Part shown: one piece after another, positions 9,046 through 17,536 of the stretch
Layout of the letters: each line of letters starts with the position of its first letter
Numbering within the stretch: position 1 is the stretch's first letter
Assembly: GCA_031291685.1 (NCBI GenBank)
Contig: JARLIP010000172.1
Location: 1-51,354, forward strand
Length of the DNA stretch: 51,354 nucleotides
Direction of reading: 5' to 3'
Source: Caulobacteraceae bacterium
Lineage (GTDB): Bacteria; Pseudomonadota; Alphaproteobacteria; Caulobacterales; Caulobacteraceae
Translations under genes and position numbers: made by a program
The notes under the pieces: model-generated
Database searches by the model: none
Told to the model about the DNA's origin: nothing
What the model saw: the letters and a program-made list of their open reading frames with translations, nothing else

Positions 9046-9180
9046 TCAGGCGCGGGGTCCGGTCACGAGACCGATAAACCGGATGATGTCCATCCACAGG
9101 AGCAGATTCAGCGAGAGGGCGGCGAGCAGCTCCCGACGCCAAATATCCAAACGCTGAACCGGCGATCGCGGCCAATCCAT
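9046..9180 (-). CDS. Small single-helix membrane protein (44 residues)
   Basis: A short frame starting at ATG 9180 with an excellent Shine-Dalgarno (GGGAGG, five bases from the ATG on the minus strand). The product begins MDWPRSPVQRLDIWRREL, with an amphipathic basic segment, and continues into a hydrophobic helix (LLAALSLNLLLWMDIIRFIGLV). It then ends TGPRA. The strong ribosome site and the clean basic-then-hydrophobic layout make a real small protein plausible; no family is recognised. It stands alone between the phosphatase and the sugar transferase, transcribed toward the polysaccharide genes. Confidence 0.5.
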   Translation of the reverse strand: MDWPRSPVQRLDIWRRELLAALSLNLLLWMDIIRFIGLVTGPRA

Positions 9181-9331
9181 CTGCGCCTCCCGGACCGAGG
9201 CAGCCCTATGGTGGCTCGCCTTAACCCAGACTCGGTCATGGGGCGAATGAGGAATCAAGCCAATTCACCCGATGCGATCCAATGTTCGCTTGTGACTCCA
9301 GGGCGAAAACAGACGAAATCGCAAGCTCAAG

Positions 9332-10114
9332 TCAGCCCGCGCTCGTCTGGAGAAACGCATGTTGCTCACCTGTGAGTTTGACAGATGACAACAGGCCGGT
9401 GGCGTAGGCGCCGGTGTCGATACCTATGCGGGTGCGTCCGATGAAGGGCTTTTCGGTCGGCGTATGACCGTGAACCACGATCTTCTCCTGGGGAACCGGC
9501 TCGTTCAGGAACTCGCCACGGATCCATAGAAGGTCTTGCTCCGCCTGCTCCGCCAAAGGCACCCCGGGGCGGACGCCCGCGTGCACGAACAGATAGTCGC
9601 CGACGATCAGGCAAAGCTCCAGGTCTTGATAGAAGGCCAGGTGGCTGGCGGGCAGAGCCGCGGCGAAGGCGTCGCGGGCCGCTATCCAGCCCTCGGTGTC
9701 GGACCGCATCTGGGGCGGCGCCACGCCATAGGACATCAGGGTAGGCCCGCCGCCGTGCCCAACCCAGCTGGGGCCAAAACCCGGATCCTCAAGGAACTGC
9801 AGCAAGGCCTGCTCGTGGTTGCCTTTGAGGCAACGCACCTCGAAGCCCGGCTGGGCGCGCAAGGCCATGATGTAGTCGATCACCCCTCGGGAATCCGCGC
9901 CACGATCAACATAGTCCCCCAGAAACACCAGGAGCGGCCGTTGCTTGAGGGTCATGGCGGCCGCGTCGTTGGCGATGCTCCGCGCCAGACGCCGCAGCAG
10001 ATCCAGGCGGCCGTGGATATCGCCGATGGCATAGACTAACCGCCCGCCGGTGGAGGGCGCCGGCGCTGGCGATTCCGCGGCCTTGGCGACTGAACGAAAT
10101 GGCCAAAACGCCAC
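9332..10114 (-). CDS. PPP-family metallophosphatase (Ser/Thr phosphatase-like)
   Basis: A 260-residue dinuclear-metal phosphatase of the PPP/lambda-phosphatase type. The diagnostic blocks occur in order: YAIGDIHGRLDLL, LVFLGDYVDRGADS, CLKGNHEQAL, FVHAGVRPGVPL, and VVHGHTP near the C-terminus. Such enzymes hydrolyse phosphoserine/threonine or phosphotyrosine, or dinucleoside polyphosphates. I chose the GTG at 10114 because AGGAG lies nine bases upstream and the residues before it, encoded from 10246, are proline/arginine-rich with no family similarity. It lies divergent from the GNAT gene; both flank the polysaccharide cluster, and its substrate may be a phosphorylated regulator there, but this is speculation. 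Confidence 0.85.
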   Translation of the reverse strand: MAFWPFRSVAKAAESPAPAPSTGGRLVYAIGDIHGRLDLLRRLARSIANDAAAMTLKQRPLLVFLGDYVDRGADSRGVIDYIMALRAQPGFEVRCLKGNHEQALLQFLEDPGFGPSWVGHGGGPTLMSYGVAPPQMRSDTEGWIAARDAFAAALPASHLAFYQDLELCLIVGDYLFVHAGVRPGVPLAEQAEQDLLWIRGEFLNEPVPQEKIVVHGHTPTEKPFIGRTRIGIDTGAYATGLLSSVKLTGEQHAFLQTSAG

Positions 10115-10401
10115 GCTTGTCGGCTCCTGATCCGGTCTGACCCTGGTAGCCCGGGCCCGGGTGGCGCGGGAAGGGAAGAATGGCGCCGGATAACCGCCAC
10201 CGCCCTCTTTGGGAGGACGCATTGCAAGAATAGCGCCTAGCCCCACACGAAGGGAACCGAAGATGGTGAAGCCCAGATATTGGGCGCCCTTCCGAGCGCA
10301 TCCGACCGGGATTCCATCAAAGATGGACTTGATGCCGGTTATGACGGTTCCCTACCCAACCCACTATGTTAGCTAGAACTTTCAATCAAACGCCTGGTCG
10401 C

Positions 10402-11259
10402 ATGTCGTCATCTCCACAGATTCTGTGCCGGAAAATAACTGAACGGGATCTGGTCTCGGTGGCGGAGCTTCTGACTTTGGGCTTTCCCTCGTCCGAACGT
10501 CAGTACTGGGATCGCGGCCTGGAAAGGCTGAAGGCCCGACCCGCGGTGGAGGGCTGCCCCAGGTTCGGATACTTGCTTGAGGCGGATGACGCCATCGTGG
10601 GCGTGATCCTGCTGATCTTCAATGAGCCCCCCGGACGTCCGGCCCAATGCAACGTCTCAAGTTGGTACGTTCAGCCCGAATTTCGCGGCTACGCCACCCT
10701 CTTGATCTCCATGGCCCTGAAGCTGAAGCAGGTGACCTATCTGAACATCTCGGCTTCGCGGCATACCTGGCCGATCCTCGAAGCCCAGGGATACCAGCGC
10801 TACAGTCAGGGCCAACTGATCGCCCTGCCCTGGCTAAGCCTGGGCCGCGCGGGCGTGCGGCGCGCCCGCTGCTTCGATGGCGCCCGGGCGGATCGGGCCC
10901 TGCCGGAATTCGATCTCATCACGGATCACCAGAAGGCGGGCTGTATCGTTCTGATCTGCGACACCGCCGAGGGTCCGCTTCCCTTCGTCTTCGCCCGCAG
11001 CCGCACCCGCCTGGCGCCGCTGGATCTGGCGCAGCTGATCTATGCCCGGGACACCGAGAGCCTTGTGCGGTGCGCCGGCGCCCTTGGCCGGCGGTTGGCG
11101 CGGGAGGGCATGCTGTTCATGACCATCGACGCCGAGGCTCCTGTTCCCCGTCTGCCCGGGGTTTATCTGAAGGACCGGCGGCCGCGCTATTTCAAGGGCC
11201 CTGTCCGTCCCCGGCTGAACGACCTGACCTATACCGAACTGGTGCTGTTCGGCGCCTAG
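10402..11259 (+). CDS. GNAT-family acyltransferase
   Basis: A protein of about 285 residues. The N-terminal ~150 residues have a GNAT-like layout: KITERDLVSVAELLTLGFP (helix 1), IVGVILLIF (beta 4), NVSSWYVQPEFRGYATLLI (acyl-CoA pyrophosphate-loop equivalent) and a terminal LEAQGYQRY. The pyrophosphate loop is poor (RGYATLL rather than Q/R-x-x-G-x-G/A), so acyl-CoA binding is uncertain. The C-terminal half is unassigned and is acidic/arginine-mixed with YTELVLFGA at the end. Two in-frame ATG codons (10366, 10402) both lack a good Shine-Dalgarno; I took the second because the domain begins right after it. GNAT proteins of this size often sit in exopolysaccharide loci and may acylate sugars. Confidence 0.65.
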   Translation: MSSSPQILCRKITERDLVSVAELLTLGFPSSERQYWDRGLERLKARPAVEGCPRFGYLLEADDAIVGVILLIFNEPPGRPAQCNVSSWYVQPEFRGYATLLISMALKLKQVTYLNISASRHTWPILEAQGYQRYSQGQLIALPWLSLGRAGVRRARCFDGARADRALPEFDLITDHQKAGCIVLICDTAEGPLPFVFARSRTRLAPLDLAQLIYARDTESLVRCAGALGRRLAREGMLFMTIDAEAPVPRLPGVYLKDRRPRYFKGPVRPRLNDLTYTELVLFGA

Positions 11260-11270
11260 AGCTATCCGGC

Positions 11271-12368
11271 TCAGACCTTGCCGGCGCGATGCCGGTAGAG
11301 GGTGCTGCGATGCACCCCGAGCCGGCGCGCGGCCAGGCTGATATTGCCGCCGGCGGCCTTCAGGGCGGCCTCGATCACGGCGGCCTCGACCGTGCGCAGG
11401 GAAGGGATGTCCGCAGCGGTCTCAGGCGTTGAGGGCGCCGCCCCCAACGGAGAATGATAGGCGCCTTGCCCGCCAGCACGGCCCGCCCGGCAAAGACGGG
11501 CATGGAGCAGGCGGCCGTCCGGCGCCCGCAGCTGGGCGAGCGCATCCAGCCGCGACAGCCGCTCCAGGAACAGGTCGCCAAAGGCTGTGCGGTCCAGACT
11601 GTCCCAGCCCGCCGCCACCATCTCCAGGCCTCGCCGATTGGCCGCCACCAGACGGTCGTCGCGGAACACCAGGATTCCCTCCCGCGCCGCCCCCAGCAGG
11701 GCCGGATCGGTATGGGTCCGCAGCACGTCGCAATCCTCGAACCCCTCGTCGAAGAACCGGTGTTCGATCTGATCGACGGCCATCCGCACCAGACCGAGAG
11801 CATGGGTATGGGCGACGGAGGCGTGACCGGACAGGTCCAGAATGCCGGCCACAGCCCCCCGGGGATCCAGGATCGGCGCCGCCGCGCAACTCAACATCCC
11901 GTGGGGCTCGAAATAGTGCTCGCCCCCATGCACGGCCACGGGGCGGCGTTCAGCCAGGGCCGCGCCGATGGCGTTGGTGCCCGTGCTGGCCTCGCTCCAG
12001 ACCACGCCGGGTCGAAGGGCCACCCCAGCCGCCCGACCAGCAAAACCGCTGTCGCCCACCACATCGAGCAACAGGCCCTCGCCATTGGTCAGGATCACCA
12101 CCCCGCCGGTGGCCTGGGCCTCGCTGTGCAGGGCGTCCAGTTCCGGGCGACTCAGCCGGCGCAGACGCTCGTGACGTTCGCAGGCCTCGCGCAGGGAGGC
12201 GCCCGAGAGGGGCTCGATCCGCGGCGAGGACTCGACGTCCAGGCCCAACTCCGCGCACCGCAGCCAGGAGCGCAGGATCGGCTGCGGCAACTGATCAGCC
12301 GGCAACTCCCCGCGACCGAAGAAGCTTTGCCGAGCCGAAGAAATCACCGGTTGCGTGGCGGCATCCAT
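11271..12368 (-). CDS. AcoR-like GAF/PAS/Fis regulator lacking the AAA+ domain
   Basis: A 365-residue regulator, probably of the adjacent aldehyde dehydrogenase operon. The N-terminus holds PILRSWLRCAELGLD, the conserved entry of AcoR-type activators. A GAF sensor follows (LLLDVVGDSGFAGRAAGV, EASTGTNAIGAAL, PILDPRGAVAGILDLSG). A PAS-like segment comes next (REGILVFRDDRLVAANRRG), and a Fis-type helix-turn-helix closes the protein (AALKAAGGNISLAARRLGVH, then RSTLYRHR). The sigma-54-interacting ATPase with its GAFTGA loop, normally between GAF and Fis, is absent. The ATG at 12368 is preferred to one at 12437: the extra 23 residues would be encoded by DNA carrying two operator palindromes, and GGAAA precedes 12368. 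It must act on a sigma-70-type promoter or as a repressor. Confidence 0.8.
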   Translation of the reverse strand: MDAATQPVISSARQSFFGRGELPADQLPQPILRSWLRCAELGLDVESSPRIEPLSGASLREACERHERLRRLSRPELDALHSEAQATGGVVILTNGEGLLLDVVGDSGFAGRAAGVALRPGVVWSEASTGTNAIGAALAERRPVAVHGGEHYFEPHGMLSCAAAPILDPRGAVAGILDLSGHASVAHTHALGLVRMAVDQIEHRFFDEGFEDCDVLRTHTDPALLGAAREGILVFRDDRLVAANRRGLEMVAAGWDSLDRTAFGDLFLERLSRLDALAQLRAPDGRLLHARLCRAGRAGGQGAYHSPLGAAPSTPETAADIPSLRTVEAAVIEAALKAAGGNISLAARRLGVHRSTLYRHRAGKV

Positions 12369-12382
12369 TACCGTTTCCAGAG

Positions 12383-12399
12383 TGTCGCGGTTTGCGACA
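12383..12399. promoter_or_regulatory. Operator 1: TGTCGC-N5-GCGACA
   Basis: The sequence TGTCGCGGTTTGCGACA is a perfect 6-bp inverted repeat with a 5-base spacer. It lies 15 bases upstream of the chosen regulator start and about 200 bases upstream of the aldehyde dehydrogenase. Its centre is 31 bases from the centre of a second, near-identical site, i.e. three helical turns. The likely ligand is the Fis-type domain of the divergent GAF regulator; this is inference from position and symmetry. Confidence 0.65.
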
Positions 12400-12413
12400 G
12401 CCAGTTGTTCCAC

Positions 12414-12430
12414 TGTCAGTATTGGCGACA
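12414..12430. promoter_or_regulatory. Operator 2: TGTCAG-N5-GCGACA
   Basis: TGTCAGTATTGGCGACA matches operator 1 in length, spacer and outer half-sites (TGTC-N9-GACA), with one arm imperfect. Phasing of 31 bases with operator 1 puts both dimers on the same DNA face, as expected for cooperative binding between the divergent regulator and aldehyde dehydrogenase genes. Confidence 0.6.
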
Positions 12431-12439
12431 GCCTCAATC

Positions 12440-12453
12440 GTGATCTAGATCAA
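12440..12453. promoter_or_regulatory. FNR/FixK-like box
   Basis: GTGATCTAGATCAA matches TTGAT-N4-ATCAA at nine of ten fixed positions and includes a perfect 12-bp palindrome at 12441-12452. It lies about 150 bases upstream of the aldehyde dehydrogenase start and next to the two GAF-regulator operators. A CRP/FNR-family protein such as FixK could tie the operon to oxygen or energy status. A chance palindrome cannot be excluded. Confidence 0.4.
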
Positions 12454-12599
12454 TTCTCCGAATTTTTACAGGGCGCGGGCGCCGCCCGCGTTGACGCAGG
12501 CCCCCTGCTGGCCTTCGATGATCCTCAGGACCGCGGCGACAACGCCGGGTCGCCGACGCGCTGAATTCAGAGCGCGCGCCATTCAGGGAGGATCTTGTC

Positions 12600-14117
<1,518 letters not shown>

Positions 14118-14132
14118 AAGGCCTCGGCCTGG

Positions 14133-14158
14133 ACCCGGCGCCGCGGCGCCGGGTTTTC
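14133..14158 (+). terminator. Intrinsic terminator between aldehyde dehydrogenase and DUF779 gene
   Basis: A perfect 10-bp stem (ACCCGGCGCC / GGCGCCGGGT) with a two-base loop at 14133-14154 is followed by TTTTC in the plus direction. It sits 16 bases after the aldehyde dehydrogenase stop and 16 bases before the DUF779 start. Either the DUF779 gene is expressed by partial read-through at a reduced level, or it has its own start in this short gap. The stem is strong but the T-run is short. Confidence 0.6.
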
Positions 14159-14173
14159 GCCAGGAGGACACAC

Positions 14174-14554
14174 ATGTCGCCTGAACCCCTCGAACGGGTC
14201 ACCGCCACCCCCGCAGCCCTCGACCTGATCGAGACCCTGAGCCGTGAATACGGGCCGGTGATGTTCCACCAGTCCGGGGGCTGCTGCGACGGCTCATCGC
14301 CCATGTGCTACGCCGTGGGGGACTTCATGACCGGCGACAGCGACGTGCGCCTGGGGTCCATCGGCGGGGCGGATTTCTTCATGAGCCGGTCCCAGTTCGA
14401 CTATTGGCGCCACACCCAGCTGATCATCGACGTGGTGCCCGGGCGGGGCGGCATGTTCTCCCTGGATAACGGCCGCGAGGTGCGCTTCCTGACCCGCTCG
14501 CGGGTGTTCGGCGACGACGAGACGGACCGGCTGGCGGCGGTGGATGGCGAATAA
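14174..14554 (+). CDS. DUF779 domain protein, partner of aldehyde dehydrogenase
   Basis: A 126-residue soluble protein matching DUF779 over its whole length. The key block is MFHQSGGCCDGSSPMCY, with a vicinal cysteine pair and a third cysteine that could bind metal or form a disulfide. It is followed by GDSDVRLGSIGG, FFMSRSQFDYWRHTQL and IDVVPGRGGMFSLDNGREVRF. The biochemical role of DUF779 is unknown; it regularly follows acetaldehyde/alkanal dehydrogenase genes, so a chaperone, redox or aldehyde-handling role is possible. AGGAGGA lies just upstream of the ATG. A repeat element begins right after the stop codon. Confidence 0.85.
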   Translation: MSPEPLERVTATPAALDLIETLSREYGPVMFHQSGGCCDGSSPMCYAVGDFMTGDSDVRLGSIGGADFFMSRSQFDYWRHTQLIIDVVPGRGGMFSLDNGREVRFLTRSRVFGDDETDRLAAVDGE

Positions 14555-14597
14555 TACCAACGGCCATTGAGCTTGGCCGCTAGCGTCCGCATTCATA

Positions 14598-14733
14598 CCG
14601 TCATCCTCGACACGCAGTGTCGGGGATCCATGCCGTTCAGCCGACGCCGCGAAGGGCTTTCAGACTGAATCCCACGCACATTGACCCGGTCTCGTTCACG
14701 GAATGGATCGCCGCGAAGACGCGGCGATGACGG
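14598..14733. repeat. Dispersed ~136-bp repeat, copy A
   Basis: The element begins CCGTCATCCTCGACACG and ends CGGCGATGACGG, so its first and last eight bases are inverted (CCGTCATC/GATGACGG). Near-identical copies occur at 28365-28496 and 43861-43992. Similarity to copy B also covers about 40 bases upstream, from AACGGCCATTGAGCTTGG at ~14559. Similarity to copy C covers about 25 bases downstream. It lies between convergent genes (DUF779 and the ABC permease). No coding capacity is seen; it looks like a MITE or REP-derived intergenic element. Confidence 0.8.
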
Positions 14734-14796
14734 CGAGTAGGATTCAGCGGTCAGTCTTAACGACCTCCGGCATAGCGGACGGAATTTGTTATTCTT

Positions 14797-14828
14797 CCGC
14801 TCATCCTCGCCTGCGCGGGAATGAGCGG
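14797..14828. repeat. Short inverted repeat/hairpin before the ABC permease stop
   Basis: CCGCTCAT at 14797-14804 and ATGAGCGG at 14821-14828 form an 8-bp stem, with partial pairing inside the 16-base loop. It is 13 bases from the permease stop codon, where it could end or stabilise the leftward transcript. It has no T-run on the minus strand, so a REP-like element is as likely as a terminator. Confidence 0.4.
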
Positions 14829-14841
14829 ATTCGAATGGGGC

Positions 14842-15645
14842 CTAACCCACGGTCTCGGCGCTGTAGCGGGCGATCAGGCCGGTCCGGAGGGCGTAGCGAT
14901 AGACCCCGGCGAAGGTCAGACAAGCCAGGACCAGATAGGCGAGCGACAGGCAAAGGGCGATGGCGAGCTGATCCGCCGGCGCGCCCTTGCCCGCCACGAT
15001 CGACCTCATGCCCTCGAACACATAAGTGGGCGCCAGGCCGTGGGCGACGACCTGCATCCACCGGGGCAGGGTCGCCAGGGGGTAGAAGACCCCGACAAAG
15101 GGCGAAATCACCGAGGGGATCGGCCAGATCAGCCATTCCGAGGCCGGGCCGAACCGCAGCACAATGGCCGCGCCCAGGATGCCCTGGGCTATGCCGGACA
15201 GGAACAGCACCATGACGAAGGGCACGATGGCCGCCCCATAAGCCAGGAACGACAGCCCAAACGCCAGGGTCGCCAGGATCAGCATGGCGGCCAGGCCCAG
15301 AAGGCTGGTTCCCACCCCGGTGATCACCAGGCCCGCCAGATATTCCGACACCCGCAGGGGCGTGGCGAACAGGTTGAGGAAGTTGCGCGACCAGACGTCC
15401 TCGAAAAAGGACGTGGTCACGCCCTGCATCACCCTGGCCAGGAAGTCCCACAGGAGCACCGCCCCCAGGATCGCCGGGACGAAGTTGAAGCCCGGCGAGG
15501 CGACACTGTTGAGATAGCGGGTGATGAAGCCCCACAGCACGATGTCGATGGCCACCCAGGCGATCATGGGCAGCAGCCGCACCGGGCTGCCCCGCAGCAA
15601 ATAGACCTGGCGGATCACGATGGCCGCCACCCGGGAGACGCGCAT
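14842..15645 (-). CDS. ABC-2 type transporter permease
   Basis: A 267-residue inner-membrane permease with six predicted helices, of the ABC-2 family that exports polysaccharides, lipids or drugs. It has an N-terminal amphipathic segment (MRVSRVAAIVIRQVYLLRG). The coupling region reads WSRNFLNLFATPLRVSEYL. The family-typical LATLPRWMQVVAHGLAPTYV lies between helices 5 and 6. The ATG shares one base with the stop of the ATPase gene (TGATG), a strong sign of translational coupling. With one ATPase and one permease the transporter would be a homodimer of each. The exported substrate is not evident; the upstream partner is an alpha/beta hydrolase. Confidence 0.85.
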   Translation of the reverse strand: MRVSRVAAIVIRQVYLLRGSPVRLLPMIAWVAIDIVLWGFITRYLNSVASPGFNFVPAILGAVLLWDFLARVMQGVTTSFFEDVWSRNFLNLFATPLRVSEYLAGLVITGVGTSLLGLAAMLILATLAFGLSFLAYGAAIVPFVMVLFLSGIAQGILGAAIVLRFGPASEWLIWPIPSVISPFVGVFYPLATLPRWMQVVAHGLAPTYVFEGMRSIVAGKGAPADQLAIALCLSLAYLVLACLTFAGVYRYALRTGLIARYSAETVG

Positions 15646-16430
15646 CAGGCCTGGCCCCCGGCGCCGGCGGTCAGGTCCTCGTGGGCCACGCTGACGAACA
15701 GATCCTCCAGGGTCGCGGCCCCATGGTCGCGGATCAGCTGGCCGGGCTCGCCCTGCAACAGCACCCGGCCCCGAGCCAGGAACAGCACCCGATGGCAGAC
15801 CTCGGCCACCTCGTACATGTTGTGGCTGGTCCACAGCACCCCGCCCAGGTCCCTGGCGGCGAAATCGCGGATGCGGGCGCGCATGTCCCGGGCCGTGGAG
15901 GGATCGATGGCGGCGGTGGGCTCGTCCAGCAACAGCAGGCGCGGCCGGTTGAGCATGGCCTTGGCCAGGGTCACCCGGCTCTGCTCGCCGGAGGACAACA
16001 GCCCGCACTTGGCGCCGCGCAGGCGGTGAAGGTCGAACTCGGCCAGCAGGGCCTCGATCCGCGCGGAGAGGCCCGCCACCTCATAGATCATGCCGAACAC
16101 CCGCAGGTTCTGCTCAACGGTCAGGTTGCCGGGCAAGGGGGCGTGGGCGGCGGCGAAATTGGTGTGACCCAGGGCCTCGCTGCGCCGCCGGGCCACGTCC
16201 AGCCCGGCGATGGTCACCGACCCCGCCGACGGCTCCAGCACCCCCAGGATCATGCTGATGATGGTGGTCTTGCCCGCCCCATTGGGCCCGACCAACCCGA
16301 CGATCTCGCCCGGCAGGACCTCGAAGGAGACCTCGTCCACGGCGACCATGGCCCCAAAGGTCTTGCGCAGGCCCTGAACGGACAGGACGGGCTCTTGGAC
16401 CGTGGAATCTTGGGCGGGCGCGGGGATCAC
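15645..16430 (-). CDS. ABC transporter ATP-binding protein
   Basis: A 261-residue ATPase that powers the ABC-2 permease. It has Walker A in GLVGPNGAGKTTII near residue 45, the Q-loop region, the signature LLSSGEQSRVTLAKAM (SSGEQ in place of the classical LSGGQ), and Walker B LLLLDEPTAAIDPS. The switch histidine is in LWTSHNMYEV. The start is GTG at 16430, overlapping the hydrolase stop as GTGA; translation from there gives VIPAPAQDSTVQEPVLSVQG and then the first strand. Longer frames would run into the hydrolase gene. Gene overlaps on both sides place it in the middle of a three-gene operon. Confidence 0.9.
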   Translation of the reverse strand: MIPAPAQDSTVQEPVLSVQGLRKTFGAMVAVDEVSFEVLPGEIVGLVGPNGAGKTTIISMILGVLEPSAGSVTIAGLDVARRRSEALGHTNFAAAHAPLPGNLTVEQNLRVFGMIYEVAGLSARIEALLAEFDLHRLRGAKCGLLSSGEQSRVTLAKAMLNRPRLLLLDEPTAAIDPSTARDMRARIRDFAARDLGGVLWTSHNMYEVAEVCHRVLFLARGRVLLQGEPGQLIRDHGAATLEDLFVSVAHEDLTAGAGGQA

Positions 16431-17347
16431 ACCACCGTTGTAGCCGCCACCTGCCGCGCGATCCAGGCGCCAGCCTCGTCGATGGCCCGGCGGCCGGCGG
16501 CGAGCTGCTGGTGGAAGATGGGCCACACATGGATCATCTCCGGCCAGACCTCCAGGCGAACCGAAACCCCGGCCAGGGCCGCCCGCTCAGCCAGGGCGGT
16601 GGAGTCGGTGAGCAAGGCCTCCTCAGAACCCACATGGATCAGGATCGGCGGCAGGCCGGCCAGGTCGCCATGCACCGGCGAGACCAGGGGATCGGTGACC
16701 GCCGCGCCGGCCCGGTAGAGGTTCGACATCCCGTTCAGTTCATCGATGGTGATCATCGGGTCGCAGTGGATCTTGGCCTGATAGGCCGCCCCCGACTGGG
16801 CCAGATCGGTCCACGGACTGATGGGATAGAGGGCCGCCGGCAGGGGCGCGCCCTGCGCCTTGAGGGCCAGTGCCGTGGCCAGGGTCAGGCCACCCCCCGC
16901 GGAATCGCCGGCGACGACGATACGGTCCGCTGAAAAGCCCTGGGCCAGGAGCCAGCGATAGGCGGCGGTCGCGTCCTCCACCGCCGCCGGATAGGGGTGC
17001 TCCGGGGCTAGGCGATAGTCGACGTTAAGGGCGATGGTCCCCGCCGCCTGGGCCAGACGAGCCACATAGTGGCGATGGCTGCGACTGCTGCCGGCCACAT
17101 AACCGCCCCCGTGCAGATAGAGGATCACCTTGGTCGGATCGGCGCCCTGAGGGGTCAGCCGCTCGACGGCGACACCGTCCACCGTCAATTCCTCGAACCC
17201 GCATCCATTCGGCAAGGGCACGCTGAGGCCCCAGGCGTCATTTCCCGCCCTCTGCTCCTCGATGCTGGCCCGGGCCCCGCCCGGCTCGCCGACCATAGCC
17301 TTCAGAAGCTCGCGAAAGCCGTCGATATCCGGATCCTTGGCGCCCAT
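16427..17347 (-). CDS. Alpha/beta hydrolase of the hormone-sensitive-lipase type
   Basis: A 306-residue cytosolic esterase/lipase. The HSL signature is intact: LYLHGGGYVAGS (oxyanion hole) near residue 75, the nucleophile in VAGDSAGGGLTLA near 145, an Asp-bearing segment around LIHVGSEEALLTD, and the catalytic His in MIHVWPIFH near 275. These enzymes cleave short-chain esters. The gene opens an operon and overlaps the ABC ATPase start by four bases, so its product or substrate may be moved by the transporter. The divergent MFS gene begins 189 bases away. Exact substrate unknown. Confidence 0.88.
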   Translation of the reverse strand: MGAKDPDIDGFRELLKAMVGEPGGARASIEEQRAGNDAWGLSVPLPNGCGFEELTVDGVAVERLTPQGADPTKVILYLHGGGYVAGSSRSHRHYVARLAQAAGTIALNVDYRLAPEHPYPAAVEDATAAYRWLLAQGFSADRIVVAGDSAGGGLTLATALALKAQGAPLPAALYPISPWTDLAQSGAAYQAKIHCDPMITIDELNGMSNLYRAGAAVTDPLVSPVHGDLAGLPPILIHVGSEEALLTDSTALAERAALAGVSVRLEVWPEMIHVWPIFHQQLAAGRRAIDEAGAWIARQVAATTVV

Positions 17348-17536
17348 GAACTTGGTTCTCCCTCAACTCTGAATTCCTGGCATCTATTCACGTCGGATCG
17401 ATCGCCGCCAGCCGTCGGCGCTTTCCCCGGCCGCGCAAGTCCTGATAAGGAACTCACGATAAGGATCAATGTCCGATATTGGCCGGCGCATACCGCCGCC
17501 GCGAAACGGGCGTGGACGGAAGCGTGAAAGGCCCCG

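Noticed and set aside
12454-12599. A sigma-54 -24/-12 promoter for the aldehyde dehydrogenase
   Set aside because: Looked for GG-N10-GC with TGGC/TTGC context; nothing convincing was found, which agrees with the regulator lacking an AAA+ domain.
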